Source: Schizophyllum amplum (taxonomy: Eukaryota > Basidiomycota > Agaricomycetes > Agaricales > Schizophyllaceae). From it: DNA of 64,000 nucleotides. Made by a program: the position numbers and the translations under genes. The stretch spans positions 434,001-498,000 of the forward strand of contig VDMD01000017.1 in assembly GCA_007026445.1 (NCBI GenBank), given 5' to 3'. Below are positions 11,043 to 22,781 of this stretch, one piece after another (the first letter of the stretch is position 1; each line of letters begins with the position of its first letter). The notes below the pieces were generated by a model. It saw nothing but the letters and a program-made list of their open reading frames with translations. It was not told the DNA's origin and searched no databases.

Positions 11043-12014
11043 TCAGGCCCTTCGGTGCACCCAAGCTTTCGCTGAAACGGCAGGCGTCTTCTTCGGATCA
11101 GCGATGAAGTTAAGGATGTCCATGAGAACAGTCGAGTAGGGCATCGGGAAAGTCATATCATCAGACGACGTGCTCGCCGACATGAGCGGGGGAATGCGAT
11201 CTCGCTTCATGTCCAGCTGCATAACTGACCCGCGTCCTGGATAATAAGATGCTGGTTGCGCGTCGGCCCGACCGCAAGCTCATCGCAAAGAACATATATT
11301 AGCATCGAAAGGGAGAAGAGTTGCACAGAACGTACGTCATCGACGAAAGCGAGCGCGTCCTCGCACACTTCAGCAAACAGTCCAGATCCGGCCCGTTTGC
11401 ACTAATCCCTGCCCCCGCCCCTTTCTCCTGCCTTCGGGGTTCATCGATATCCTCCACCAGTTCAGCTCGGAAAGGGGTCGGACACGCGCATCAGGCGCGA
11501 TCGTTCATCGCAGCTTGAGCAGTCTGAGAACAGTGACCATTCGCCAAAAACCAGCCATCGGTTTGCTTATAGGCAAAGATTGCCAGATATGTGATTGGGT
11601 TGCGGCAGTAGAGATCCGTGCAGTCAGGCGAGAGGAGACGGGCCCATCGGAGCAGTCGAAAAAGTCATCGGGAAGATAGCTCATGAGCGAGCCGGGACTC
11701 CGCTTGTACTGGTAGTAGTAGAGTGCATCGGGCTCGACGAGATCTTCCAGCGTCGCGGCGCCGGAGTCGCACCATCCTTTGAATCCGGTCCTCCATCGGT
11801 GCCAGGGTCCGGCGCATTTATCGTTGCGTCCGTAGTCATAGAAAAGTCGCTCTCCGGGGAAGCCAGAGCGAGGCATGGTAGCAGAGGAACGTACAGTGAT
11901 CACTGGCAGAAGCGAATGAGATTGAGAACCGGACGGCAGGAAGACGATCGGCGCGTACGGGCCGACAACCGTCTGAAGAATTTCAAACGACGCGGACACG
12001 TGGCTACCGATCAA
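11043..12014 (-). pseudogene. X1, degenerate relative of acidic protein X2
   Basis: Reading from 12014 (or an internal ATG at 11876) gives a frame with YLPDDFFDCSDG. It resembles YSSDDFFDYTDG of the gene at 28162. Further on, GRIW and AEVCEDALAFVDD match FGRDMDCEAEVWEDVSAFID of X2 only if one base is shifted near 11385. Both genes then place an intron right after VDD/IDD (here GTACGT) and resume with ELAV. A last segment reads MPYSTVLMDILNFIADPKKT to a stop at 11043. The frame breaks suggest a decayed copy. It starts only about 45 bases from divergent F-box gene F2. Function unknown. Confidence 0.45.
11997..12002. promoter_or_regulatory. E-box CACGTG upstream of F2
   Basis: Perfect palindromic CACGTG lies 55 bases before the ATG of F2 and in the same position class as those of F1, F4, F5/F6 and F7. 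It could be bound by bHLH-type factors. Position conservation across paralogues is observed; function is inferred. Confidence 0.4.
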
Positions 12015-12057
12015 ACCTCAGCCAGGCTTTGTTGACCAGCAACCGCGACTACCGTCC

Positions 12058-13649
12058 ATGCGAAGATCTCATAGACTCAATCGAAACCACGGCCCTGATA
12101 CACAGCGCCATAGTGCTGCCGGCACCAGCGACATTGCCCTGGACGATGACGAGCCGCAGCTGCTGTCGGATCGTGCGCATACACCCAGTCCGTCGCCACC
12201 TCCCAAGCGTCGTAAGCGAGGAGGAGGAGGTCCGAGGACAACGAAGCTCTTCACTGTATCAAGAAAGTCGGGAAAGCTTCGGAAGCTGATTGACATGCCA
12301 GTCGATCTTCTATACGAGGTAAGCACGCGCTCACGCAACACGGCACGGGGCGTCGCTCACACCGTTCTCGAAGACATTCCAATACATTGAGCCTCCATGC
12401 CTCTTGAACCTCTCCCGCTCAACCAAGGCATTCCGAAACCTGCTCATGAGCCGCTCTGCGAAACCCATCTGGCAGAGCAGCTTGGCCGGCGTAGAAGGTC
12501 TGCCTCCGACCCCCGACGAGATGACCGAGCCGCAGTATGTCGATCTGTTCTGGGGGAAAGGCTGCTGCGCGAGTGTCCATCACTCCACTATGCTGCTATA
12601 CACTCATGCGACGGTCCGCAGTTCTGTGGCAGAACAGCCGACAATTCGACCTCGTGGCTTATGCGAATGCGCTACTGCATGAAGTGCGCGTGCGAACGGT
12701 GGGCATCACTCGAGAATACTCATAATGTATCTCTGTTCTGACGACTCGGTCCAGCTTGGTCCCCTATTATGGGGTGCGGAATACGTTGTATATGATGTCG
12801 CGTTTCGTACACGAGGATGGCGAGACTCTGGCCTTGATATTACCGCACACCGATCTGAAGGGCCGTTCCGGTGAGCCATTCTAACCGTTACCATGCTGAG
12901 TCCGTATTGACCCCGACAGGCCATATAGGCTTCCGATTCTCTCTCGACATCGCCAGGCAATACGAGAAAGAGCTACGACGATTCTGCAAGTCAGCTGGGG
13001 AAGACCCTGAAGCAGCCGAGAAGTGGTTTGACGCGAAGAGGGTGGAGTTTGAGCTCAGAAAGAAGGTGAGCTGCATCTTTGTGTTTTCATTATGGTACCG
13101 CTCATCCCTTGTATACGCAACAGCACGCACAACTCTGCGAAGAGTGGGACGCGCGTCGCCAAAACGACAAGTGGCAAGAATTCGAGCGCAAGCGAGACCT
13201 TCGGCAGAAAGCGTACGCCTTTAGTCTTCCCATCACAGCCATGCAAACTTATGTAATAAGCAGCATTGAGGACCGCTTGACTGATCTGGGCTGGGGAGAT
13301 GAGATAGCCAAGCTCCCTCATGGCGCGCTCGCGAAGCAGAGAGCTGTACGAAACGTGGCACCCTTGACGGATCGGGGTGAGTCGCGCATGTCCTACCTCA
13401 TTGTCATTTCTGATAAGGTTTCTCGCAGGATGGCTCGAAATGAAGGACAGGCTCATCACGTTCTTGACCAAGGCGCGAGATGAACGGCTTGTGCGGGAGG
13501 AACGCGGGGCCAGAATAGACGAGCTAATTCGCGTAAGCCGACCGATTGTCTTCTCAAGGCATCCACACTCATGGCTCGTAGCGCAGGATGCAGGAGATAG
13601 AACACCATCGTTCAGACTCGGAGCAAGAATAAAGCGTATCGCATCGTAG
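12058..13649 (+). pseudogene. F-box protein F2, truncated copy
   Basis: The 5' part is well preserved: MRRSHRLNRNHG, LIDMPVDLLYE, then FQYIEPPCLLNLSRSTKAFR and DEMTEPQYVDLFWGKGC, intron 12569-12621 with a GC donor (GCGAGT), then FCGRTADNSTSWLMRMRYCM. Later exons retain HAQLCEEWDARRQ and IEDRLTDLGWGDEIAKLPHG, then GWLEMKDRLITFLTKARDER. Homology to F1, F5 and F7 stops abruptly at about 13530, within the core domain and before the FCRSKPFRAILPG motif. The central domain and C-terminal finger are absent. A stop at 13647 would yield a shortened F-box protein, so a truncated product without the substrate-side domain remains possible. Confidence 0.65.
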
Positions 13650-14495
13650 CTATTCTGAACCTAATAAGTAGGAAGACAGAATTGCCGATGACAAGGGTTA
13701 CCTGAAGTGTGGATGAGCGCGTATTCGTCCCATGCTTAGACTTAGCTGCTGACGAGTGAAAGCGGCAGAGAAGAGGTGCGGTCAATGCCCCGTCAACGCG
13801 CAGAGAAGACGACGAACGTCGGCAGGCGAGGAAGACAACATGCGAGGGCGGTCACACGCATATACAGGCATCGTCCAAGTGTCGGCACCCGGATACTTAT
13901 CCAACAGCGTCGTAAAACGCCCGGCGCTTGAATAGTAGCCAGCGACGGCGGCGCAACGGCAGCGAAGGAGGAGGCGACTGCAAGCTTGTTCTCCGGAGGG
14001 CAATTGCACGGTACGCTCGACGACGACGACGGGAAGCCTTTCCGAAGACAGCGGCGACAGCAAGAGAATCGCTTCGTGAAATGCGCAAAAGGCGAAGAGA
14101 GCATCGTCTTTTCGAGGCAGGGAGAGCGATTTCGAGTTTTAAGGACGGCGAGAGTTTTTGGCTTCGAGGACGGGCGGCGAAACGCTTGTCTGGGGACGAA
14201 GGCGATGAGAGGGAAGACAATGACGAAGAGAAGAGGCGACAAGAGCGTGGTCTCAAGGACGGCGGCAGGAGCGAATTGCCTCGAGGACGGCGACCGTGCG
14301 AGTCGCCTTCGGCAGCAAAGAGAACATCAAATTCATTGCGAGGACGGTGATGGATCCCTTGGGGAGGGCAGGAGAAGAAAGATACTGCCATGTCGAGGAC
14401 GAAGGCTCCTCGCGAGGGCGGCGAAGACGGTGTAGAGTCTCTCGAAGAGAGCCTTTCGAGAATAGCGAGGGGTCAACATGAGTATTGAAGTCATC
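13650..14495. repeat. Low-complexity GGCGA/GGACGG-rich intergenic DNA
   Basis: The sequence is built largely from variants of GAGGACGGCGA and CGGCGAAGA, best seen at 13930-14440. It gives long but uninformative Arg/Glu-rich frames on both strands. It resembles in composition the large satellite at 45-49.6 kb. No gene is supported. Confidence 0.5.
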
Positions 14496-14506
14496 AGTGT
14501 ACTGCT

Positions 14507-16477
14507 AGACTCGAACCAGTCCCTCCTGCGCGGGGGGCCGCCACCTTCGGCGGCGGGCGGTCGGGGCGGTCGGGCGGGATTCGGACATCGGACTTAATCG
14601 GGCGGAAGGAAGTCGAGCATAAGAAGAACCCCCGCGGGAGGGACTGGGAGATCTCGACCGTAAGGTAGTACAGGATAGGAAATTCCCACGATTTTATGGG
14701 ACTTAGTGAAATTTCGATGAAAGTTCCGTGCTATGCGGCAGGTCGAGGGCGCCGTCGGGCGTCGTTCGCTCTCGATCCAGGCCAAATGACTATCCTGAGG
14801 TCGTTGTGTGTGTTCCTTTGCTTGTCCAGCTAATGATTGACCTAAATACTTGTATATACATGGTTTTCCCTAGCAGAGACGGGGATGCCATGCGCTCTGC
14901 GCGCTCCGCATGCCGTATCCCGTGGCCAACGTCCTTGTCTCGCGAACTACTCTCGGATAAGCCTGCTATATGTACTTGCTGCTTTCAGGCATCTCCGCGT
15001 GAGCATGTCAAGCTGCTGGATGAACATGATGTGATTCTGTAGCATTGCCACATGGAGGGGCTTGACGTCGAGCAGAACACCCCGCAGTGCGGTCAGATGC
15101 TGGCGGTGAATGTCAGGGATGGGCGCGGCCGTTGCACGGTACGGTAGATGTATACATGGTGAGGTGGCTTGCGACGAGGAATGATTAATGAGATTCGAGA
15201 GAAGAAGCCTGAAATACAGCAGTCGCTGTATCCGTACCCGCCGCGCAGGTCAACGATGAACATTGACGGCAATGGTGTGGAAATCACTGGGACGCACCTC
15301 ATATCCATATTGCGAGTCTGTCAATTCGACAATGTGTGCGAGATTTGACGCGTCTCGACGCGTTGGCTCATCGTCAATAACGACGTGCGCACGATCGCCT
15401 GCTCTGATACTGCCGATGAGCTCGCGCAAAGCTGGACGGCGTAGCTGACACACCTCTGGTCCTGCTCGTCGCGGCTAGGAAGTCATCAGGCGCCCGGCAT
15501 TCTGCCGCAGCGCGCACCAAGGCATCCTTCTCTGGCATGCCTGCCGCAATCCCGGGGTCCCTTGTATTCGTCTTTGCGGAGTTTGTCTCTCGTGTTTTGT
15601 CTCATAGTGGGGATATGTGGTGTGCAGAGTGGTAATAGCAATTGAAATGGGAGTGCAAGATGGGTTGAGGCGCAAGAGGTAGCAGATCTCTGGATCTTGA
15701 ATTCTGACGTCTCGCGTGCGCGCTCCAAGGTCCAGACCAGAGATGGACCATCACCACGTTACCTTCCATATTCGGTATGCGCCCCGAGCGCTGCCGCCGA
15801 GCGAGTTGGTTGGGAGCAGGTTGGGAGAGGTTGGGAGGAGTTGGGACGTTGGAACCGTCCGAGACGTCTCGCTGAAATCATTGCAGAGGGAGATCACAGG
15901 TGTTATAATTTTGAGCGGTGTCAAGTTCGACGACTGCTGTAGCCGAGCGCTATAGCGTGCTACTCAGTGGAGAGTATGATGAGAGTAGGCGAAGATAGTC
16001 GGAATGTGCGCGTGAACGCGGTTGTGATAGCTGTAGACGAAGACACGCAACGCGAAGCCAGCCTGAGGGCTGAGCGGCTGAGCACAAGCCAACACAGCGT
16101 CAAGCAGACCAATGACGTGAACATCCCCAAACGGGGGGGGAGGGGGGTACAGCCACCTCTGGCACGCGAGACGTCAGGATTCAAGATCCAGAGATCTGCT
16201 ACCTCGTGTTGAGGCGGCTTGCAATTGGTGGCAGGTGGTCGAGATACGCTCAGGACGGGGCGAGCTTTCATCGAAATTTCACTAAGTCCCATAAAATCGT
16301 GGGAATTTCCTATCCTGTACTACCTGTCTATGATGCAACAGATGGGCATCGACCCTCAAGGTCTCCAGAGTCTCTCTAGTACCTTACGGTCGAGATCTTC
16401 CAGTCCCTGCTCCGGCGTCAAGATCGGGCAAGTGTCAGCTTGCTTCCGGCCCGGAGCAGGTGACTGGTCACGAGTCT
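14507..16477. mobile_element. Mutator-like non-autonomous DNA transposon
   Basis: The 1971-bp element is flanked by a perfect 11-bp direct repeat AGTGTACTGCT (14496-14506 and 16478-16488). Its ends are inverted: AGACTCG...CCAGTC at the left matches the reverse complement of the right end. Further in, 14636-14726 is the near-exact inverse of 16263-16416, including the block ACTAAGTCCCATAAAATCGT at the right; the right arm carries about 57 extra bases. Long TIRs with 8-11 bp target duplications are diagnostic of Mutator-like elements. No transposase domain is visible, so it would depend on a source element. A second element (15673-16207) sits inside it. Internal frames, such as one at 15250-15453 on the minus strand, are unrecognised. 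Confidence 0.7.
15673..16207. mobile_element. Nested MITE-like element with 9-bp target duplication
   Basis: The 535-bp element has roughly 48-bp terminal inverted repeats, left GAGGTAGCAGATCTCTGG / ATCTTGAATTCTGACGTCTC and the matching inverse ending at 16207. It is bounded by GTTGAGGCG at 15664-15672 and 16208-16216. It lies wholly within the larger element at 14507-16477, so it inserted later. The interior holds GGTTGGGAG direct repeats near 15810-15840 and no coding domain. Confidence 0.65.
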
Positions 16478-16721
16478 AGTGTACTGCTGGATCTGGAAAA
16501 TATATAAGCAGCGATTTGAGGTCATCGATCTCCTCCGCAGCGACATCTGGCGCTGCCCTATATAAGCAGGCAAGCCCCGGGACGAACGCGGTCCGCCACG
16601 TGCTTTTCGGATTTGTGGTCGGGTCCCGGGAGGACCGTACGGGCTTCCCGCCGTCATCGGGGGCTCAAGCTTCCTGCTGTCGCGGTAGGACGTGCGTGGT
16701 GTCGTCGGCCGGTAAGCACTA

Positions 16722-16955
16722 CAATTGGGATTCAATAAGCCCCGATGATTATTGCATGATTATGATGCGATAATTATGTGTAAACAAAGGATAAAGAAGA
16801 CGAGTCGATTGAATGGCATAAAGAACGGTAAGGCCTCCGATTGGCCAGGTGCTCAGTATACTACCTGATAGCGTCACGTAGATTATCGAAGGCTCTTGCA
16901 CAAAGGACTCTCAATAATCATGCAATAATCATCGGGTTTCATTGTATCCCAATTC
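16722..16955. mobile_element. Small TA-flanked MITE (Tc1/mariner type)
   Basis: The 234-bp AT-rich element is flanked by TA dinucleotides (16720-16721 and 16956-16957). About 48-bp imperfect TIRs share AATTGGGAT and CCCGATGATTATTGCATGAT. Size, TA target and absence of coding potential fit Stowaway-like MITEs mobilised by a Tc1/mariner transposase. Its AT content contrasts sharply with the GC-rich surroundings. Confidence 0.65.
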
Positions 16956-16957
16956 TA

Positions 16958-17681
16958 GTGGAGAGGGCTCCCCCGCCACTCTCCGCACAGGACTTTTTGC
17001 CCTTGGTCGGCATTCGCCTCGTGAGACGCGGCGTCAGAGACGGTTCATCATGGTAAGGCGTATGCTCGACTCGTCTCAAGGGCTTCCTCGACTCAGGGGC
17101 TAGTACTTACCGAGCTCGACTCGCGGGTTGCCTCGACTCGCGAGCTACTTCTGTCTCGTTTGGGAGACTCCCTCGACTGCCGGGGAGAGGTCATTGGCTT
17201 ACGACTCGCTTCCTGCCGCCTCGACCGCGACCCCAACTCGACAGGCTACCTTGACCTCGATACATGCTATCGAGCTCGATTCCGCGGCTACCTTGACTAA
17301 ACTCGGTGCGGGCGGGCAAAAGCCTTCCGTCCTCATGGACCTCGGCCGAGTTTTTGGCTGAGTGCAGCCATCTCTTCGAATTCCTCCGAAGAAGGCCGGG
17401 TAGGGGCGACCTTCGAAAAGGTAAGAGGCTGTGGGCACATGTGTGGGCGGAAGCTGAAATCGAAAGAGGTGACATGCTTGGAAACGTCGTTGAGGCCGTT
17501 CAAGATCGCTCTACTACTCGCACAGTGGGAACCTCCCCGTGGAAGTCGGTCACGGCGGGGCGAACATGTGACGCGCGAACATGAGGCTCGTGAGAGACTG
17601 AGAGGGTCCTAGCACTGAAGGTCCTACCTAACATGCCTTGCAGTCTTGACCATCGACCACCATCGCCGTCCTCCCTCGAGT
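16958..17681. other. Intergenic with CCTCGACTC-type short repeats
   Basis: Degenerate copies of CTCGACTCG and TACCTTGACT recur at 17060-17300. No gene is supported. The F3 leader begins at about 17645 (CTTGACCATCGACCACCATC), and a CATGTG at 17565-17570 sits where other F-box genes carry CACGTG. Confidence 0.45.
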
Positions 17682-20266
17682 ATGCGCCGGTCCTCCCGCA
17701 TTTCCGCCTCATCGGGGCACAAGCTGAGAGCGACCGATGACGAGTCGTTCGACTCGGACGCAGAGAGCCCACCTCCTTCCGACAACGAGTCCGATTACGA
17801 AAGCGGCGGTCCTGCACGCAAACGCACCAAGACCAAAGCAAAGCCCAAGGCAACCACAGCAGATGCATGCATCACTGCACGGCCCCGCACTAGAGTTCGT
17901 GGGCAACTCGCTGCGCTCCAGGAAATGCCGCTGGACATCCTGTTCTTGGCGAGTGATCGGACTGAATGCGGTGACAACCTTGCCTAACTTCCTCCTAGAT
18001 CTTCAGCTATATGCATCCCCTCGATCTTCTGCATACGGCGCGGACGACCAAGACTCTTCGTTCCATTCTTATGAGCCGGTCGTCGGCTTGGATATGGAGA
18101 GACAGCTACGCGGCTGCATGCGACGTTCCCCCCGCCCCTGAGGATGATGTGACGATCCCCGAGTTCGTAAGCCTGCTATATGATAGGATATGCTCGGTGC
18201 GTGCCGTCTCAAGCTTACTTATCTTGGTGTTTGACGCCTGCACACTAGTACTGCGACGCACCGAGCGTCAAGACCGTCATTTGGGCCGCGCGAATCCGGT
18301 GCTGCAAGAAGTGCATATCGAACAAGTGAATACACCGTGCTGTATACCAATCCACAAACACCACATTTAACTCGCTTCTAGCGACATATTCATGGATTGT
18401 GAAGCTATAGACCGATTCGGAAGCTTGTGGCGTGTGGCATATAGATTATACCTCCCACACATCGTTGTGCAAGGTATGCATGCTGCATGCGTTGGGCTCA
18501 GCAGTCTATCCCGAAATCTGACCAGATACAGTTAGACGTTATCGAACAACGGAGCTCTACCCGAGCGAGTTCGCAGAGCCATTCGTTGAAGAGTTTATAA
18601 CTCTGGACCGCCAGACGAAGGGTCAGTGGTTAGCAGCAAAGGCGCGGGAATTCGCAGAACTCACGGCCGTGCGTTTATGCTCTTGTTTGTCTCACTGCCT
18701 TGCACTGCTTACGCTCCCTCAGCATGCCTCGCTCTGTGAGAAGTGGGATAAAGACCGCCAGGTGGACAGAAAAGAAGAGTTGCAGAAAGTACGCAATGAC
18801 AGGAGGATGGGGTAAGTGAAGTCTGGCTTTTACGATGCACGGTCTGACTTGATGGCAGAATCATTCGTCGACTCACGGATCTGGGCTGGGGCGACGAGCT
18901 GGAGAAGGGAGACAAACAGGCGTTTGCGAAGCAGAAGCTGGTGCGCAAGGCGCAGCCGTTATCGGACAAAGGCGCGCAACTACGCTGACTGCGATTTTTC
19001 TTTCTCTTCTGCTTACTTCCTTCTCTCACCAGTGTGGCTCCACATCAAGGACGAGATGGTTGAATTCATGGAACAAATGAAGGCCGCCCGGCTGAGCCAG
19101 GCTCTACGTGCCCGCTACGAACTGCTGTCCAAGACGTACCGCACATTCTGCCGCGACAAGCCCCTTCGCACCGTTTTCCCGGGAGTCGGCGACATCATCA
19201 CCATCGCCGAGGTCGCGATTATGATTGAGGATACCCCCTACGACGTGAAACTCACCGAAGCCGACCTCCGCGCCGTTCTCGATGCGATTCCTGAGTCCTA
19301 TTTCGCGAACTGGCGCGCGGTGTGCGACACCGCGCTCGTGAAGCTGTTGAACTCGGCGCGGCGCAAGGATTACGCTACGGAGGCCGACCTCGATCTCGCC
19401 AGCACCGTCTTTGGCATAGAGGGAAGGAACAGGCGCTACGACAAAGACCTGCCATACCCGCTCGTCCTTGTCTCGGAAGAGCTGACTCGTGTATCGCCCA
19501 ACGGATCTTCGGTCGCGGAACCCAATGTCGGATTGGGCCAACAAGCATGGTCGGCCGATCGGCTCATAGTGTCGACACGAGATATTGCGAAACTCCTGGT
19601 CGAATTGGCGAGGCTGGATCCACGGAGGGCCACGTGCGAGGATATGGACGACGTGGACCCCTGGTACGCGTGTTTTGGTGACCAAGATTCCCATCCTACG
19701 ACATGGGCTACGGACTGGCGATGTGCGGTACGTTAGGGGTGCTCGATATCTGTGATGTCTGGATTCTGACTGTAGTCCTCTCCCAGCGTCGTCAGGGCGG
19801 TCATAATCTGTACTTCAAGCTTTTGGGGCCAGAGCAGACGTGGCGTGCGCGCGAGATGTTCCAACTCAGGATGCGCAAGGGTTTCCCAATTCACGCAGCG
19901 TGTGCGTATTGTGATGACGCGCTCTTCACGCAATCATCCGAGCTGTATCAACATCTCCTGGACGAGTAAGTGCCGTGTCTTCTTGTGCGTCAGCGCCCCA
20001 TTTCCTGCCATTCCCGAGCTCTCTCACAAATGATTACTGATATGATCTGTAGGCACGCTATCGATTACGTGATGAGGAGGGACTATGTCTGTAGTGTCAT
20101 CTACGACGATAGTACAAGGGCTCGCTTCCCACTGTCCGACATCAAGCCTGACGAGCCACTCGCGGAATCATCGGTGGCACAGGAAACATATGTGGATGCA
20201 GAGGCTTCTGACAGTGACGATGGCATGACCGATCCAGACCTGACCGATTCGGACGAGGAGGAGTAG
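17682..20266 (+). CDS. F-box protein F3 (group I), acidic C-terminal tail
   Basis: Start at MRRSSRISASSGHKL. The basic/acidic N-terminus leads to LAALQEMPLDILFL. Intron 17949-17998 has a GC donor (GCGAGT...CTAG). Exon 2 (17999-18196) reads IFSYMHPLDLLHTARTTKTL, with PEFVSLLYDRICS at its end. Exon 3 (18249-18325) reads YCDAPSVKTVIWAARIRCCK and completes the CxxC...CxxC knuckle. Then come DIFMDCEAIDRF, HASLCEKWDKDRQ and IIRRLTDLGWGDELEKGD. The long core exon has FCRDKPLRTVFPGVGD, IPESYFANWRAVCDTAL and MDDVDPWYACF. A C2H2-like finger CAYCDDALFTQSSELYQHL is followed by DE|HAID, then an acidic tail to TAG at 20264. All major motifs are in frame, so it appears functional. Role by family: substrate adaptor of an SCF ubiquitin ligase. 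Confidence 0.75.
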
Positions 20267-20331
20267 TAGACTGTACTGAAATATATTGTTGGATATTTGC
20301 GTTCAATCGACCACTGCTCCTCTCTCGCAGT

Positions 20332-22781
20332 TCATGAAGCCGACGGTACACAATCCTTGACCGAAAGTATCAGCGTTATGTCCATATAATCATATATACC
20401 TGCGTGAAAATCCTGCCTCGTCGTCCTTTCGATGCCGTGCCTGCGTTCACTGATGTGAACAAACGAGACTCTTAGAGCGAGATAAGTGGCTTACGCTTCC
20501 CGCATATGATCTTTCATAACGCTCGATGCTGCAAAGCGCTCGGCACAGTGCACGCACTGCGCATCATCGTTGAAAAAGGACATGTAGTAAGACCCCGTGC
20601 GGAGACGGTGCCGGGCGATATTCGTGTCTTCCGGCCCCAGGAGTTCGAGTTGTGCACCCCGTGCAAGGATCCATTGCCGAAGCTGCGGTATAACGGTCAG
20701 AAAGCTGACGTCGACGCGGGAGAGTTAACGCACCAGATATCGCCAAGAAAACACCGTCCGCCTCCCATCTTTAGCGCTGTCCGAATAGTAGTACCAGGGA
20801 TCCAACTGCTCCATGTCCTCAACTGTCGTCGTGCGCGGGTCCCTCCCCACGAGCTCCACCGCTCGCCGAGCCAGAAGTATCATCTCAACATCCGGGTACA
20901 GATCGTTCGCGTCCCAAGCTTTGTAGTTATGATCCTGCGCATAGGGCGAGAGGAACATGCGCGGGTAGTGCAGGTCTTTCAGGCCCGCTCCGCGGAGCAC
21001 CAATATAGCCAGGCGCAGGCTGTCCGGGGTGAACGTGTCTATGTCGAGCGCGACGCGCAGGACCGGATTCTCGACCATGCGCTCCTGCATGCGAGCCACT
21101 AGTTCTTGCTCGCACCGCGCACGCCAGTTGGTAAAGAACGAGGGAGGGATGGCGGCGAGGGCGGAGAGGAACGTGGAGGCGGAAATCTCCACGTCGAAGG
21201 GTGTTTCGCGGAAGAGACGGGCAACGGTGGGCGCGGTTTCGAGGTCGGGGACGCCGGGGAGAATGGCTCTGAAGGGCTTGGAGCACAGGAAGTCGGGGTA
21301 GACGCTGATGAGCGTGTTGCGGCGGGCCTTTAGAGCGGATTCTTTCTCGTCCGCCAGGCGCTTGTCGCGTTGTTGTTGCATGAAGGTGACAAGGGCGTCG
21401 CGGATGCTGAGCCATCCTAAGTATGATTGGAGCCCATATGAGCGGAGTGACGAATCCTTCTTATGTATCACACACCTTTGTCCGACAATGGGGCTACGGT
21501 GCGCACGGACTTTTGCTTGGCGAGTGCGCCCGCCGGCAGTTTAGCAATTTCCTCCGCCCAGCCTAAATCGCTCAAGCGTTTCTCGATACTGCTCGACCGG
21601 TCAGCAAGAGCCTACTATAGGCGAACGATACAAAGGACGTACGCTTGCTGTCGGAGATCACGCCTTCGGTTAAGTTCCTCCCGCTTGTCGGCCTCACGAC
21701 GTGCCACCCACTCTTCCCCCAATTGCGCATGCTGCGGATACAATGACTGGTCAGAAAAAGACACAGGGTCATCTGAGAGTTAAGCTTTTACCTGTTTCAC
21801 CGCCGCGAAGGCCTTCTCCTTGTCTTGCTTCCATCGTTTGATCCGGTCACTACTCATATCGCTGTACACCTCCTTGTTGTACGTGACCGCGACATCCAGA
21901 GAAAACAATCTCTCCGTTGTTCCGTCTTCCACATTTAGTGTGAAATAAGCCATGAAATCAAGTGTAGAATATGGACAAGTAACTCACCCTTGCCCACCAA
22001 GTCGATGTAAGGCATAATTTGTGCAAGGTCAGCCTCGCAAAACACGTTCAGCAGGAAAAGCGCTTTGCGACGCAGATCGCCGTGGCAGGTGGAGAAACTA
22101 GACAATAGGGGGGAGTTTTTGTGAGCGTGGATATTCAGACTGACGTTGATTGGAGGCGAACACGTACCGCTTGCGCACACATTTCGTGCAGTAACGCACG
22201 CGTGCGAGCCACGAGAACGTACCGCCGACCGTAGTGCCGCAGAACTGAGCCCCGAGTGAGCCATGCGATCTATGTAAAGGCGCGGGAGGAGGAGAAACAC
22301 TCACAGGACAGCCAGATCCCCAGACGAGATCAACGTACTGGGGCTCGTTCATGGAGTCCGGGGTCGGGGGGAAGCCCTCGACGCTAGCGAGGCTGCTAAT
22401 CCATATGGGGCGTGCGGAGCGACTCATTAGGAGGTTCCTGAGCGACTTGACCGAGCGCGAGAGCTGTAGGAGGGCGGAGGGTTCGACGTGTTGAAAGATC
22501 TGGTAAGTATGGGACATTTAGTAACAGGTGCTCCGAGCCCTCGTAGCAAAGTTGAGGGACCGTACCTCGTATAGGAGCTCGACCGGCAGATCTGGTAGTC
22601 GGCGAAGCTTTCCGTGGGTTTTGGCCTTGGCTTTAGTAGGGTATGCATACCCTTTGAGCCGTTTACGTGGCAGGCAGGGCGCGGCATTATCGAAAGCAGA
22701 CTCTGAGCCCTTAGCAACAATGTCGCGGTCGACTTCGGTGGTGGTAGCTCCACGAGATGCGAGTCTAGCAGATGTTCTCAT
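20332..22781 (-). CDS. F-box protein F4 (group II)
   Basis: Reads from ATG at 22781: MRTSARLASRGATTTEVDRD, then RRLPDLPVELLYE, intron, IFQHVEPSALLQLSRSVKSL, MNEPQYVDLVWGSGC, intron, CGTTVGGTFSWLARVRYCTK. The core exon contains FLCSKPFRAILPGVPD, IPPSFFTNWRARCEQEL and MEQLDPWYYYSD. The last exons give LELLGPEDTNIARHRLRTGS, CVHCAERFAASSVMKDHM and, after an intron, HGIERTTRQDFHAG, ending VPSAS at 20332-20334. It is close to F7 (35676-38130) throughout. The finger pattern C-x2-C-x12-H-x4-H is again interrupted by an intron before the last His. It converges on F3, with only 65 bases between their stop codons. Confidence 0.75.

Noticed and set aside
13897..14435. Overlapping Arg/Ser-rich frames of 140-164 residues
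   Set aside because: Low-complexity GGACGGCGA repeats open in several frames; no homologue among paralogous regions.
14507..16477. LTR retrotransposon instead of DNA transposon
   Set aside because: The long repeats are inverted rather than direct, there is no TG...CA termini or primer-binding site, and the 11-bp target duplication does not fit the 4-6 bp of LTR elements.
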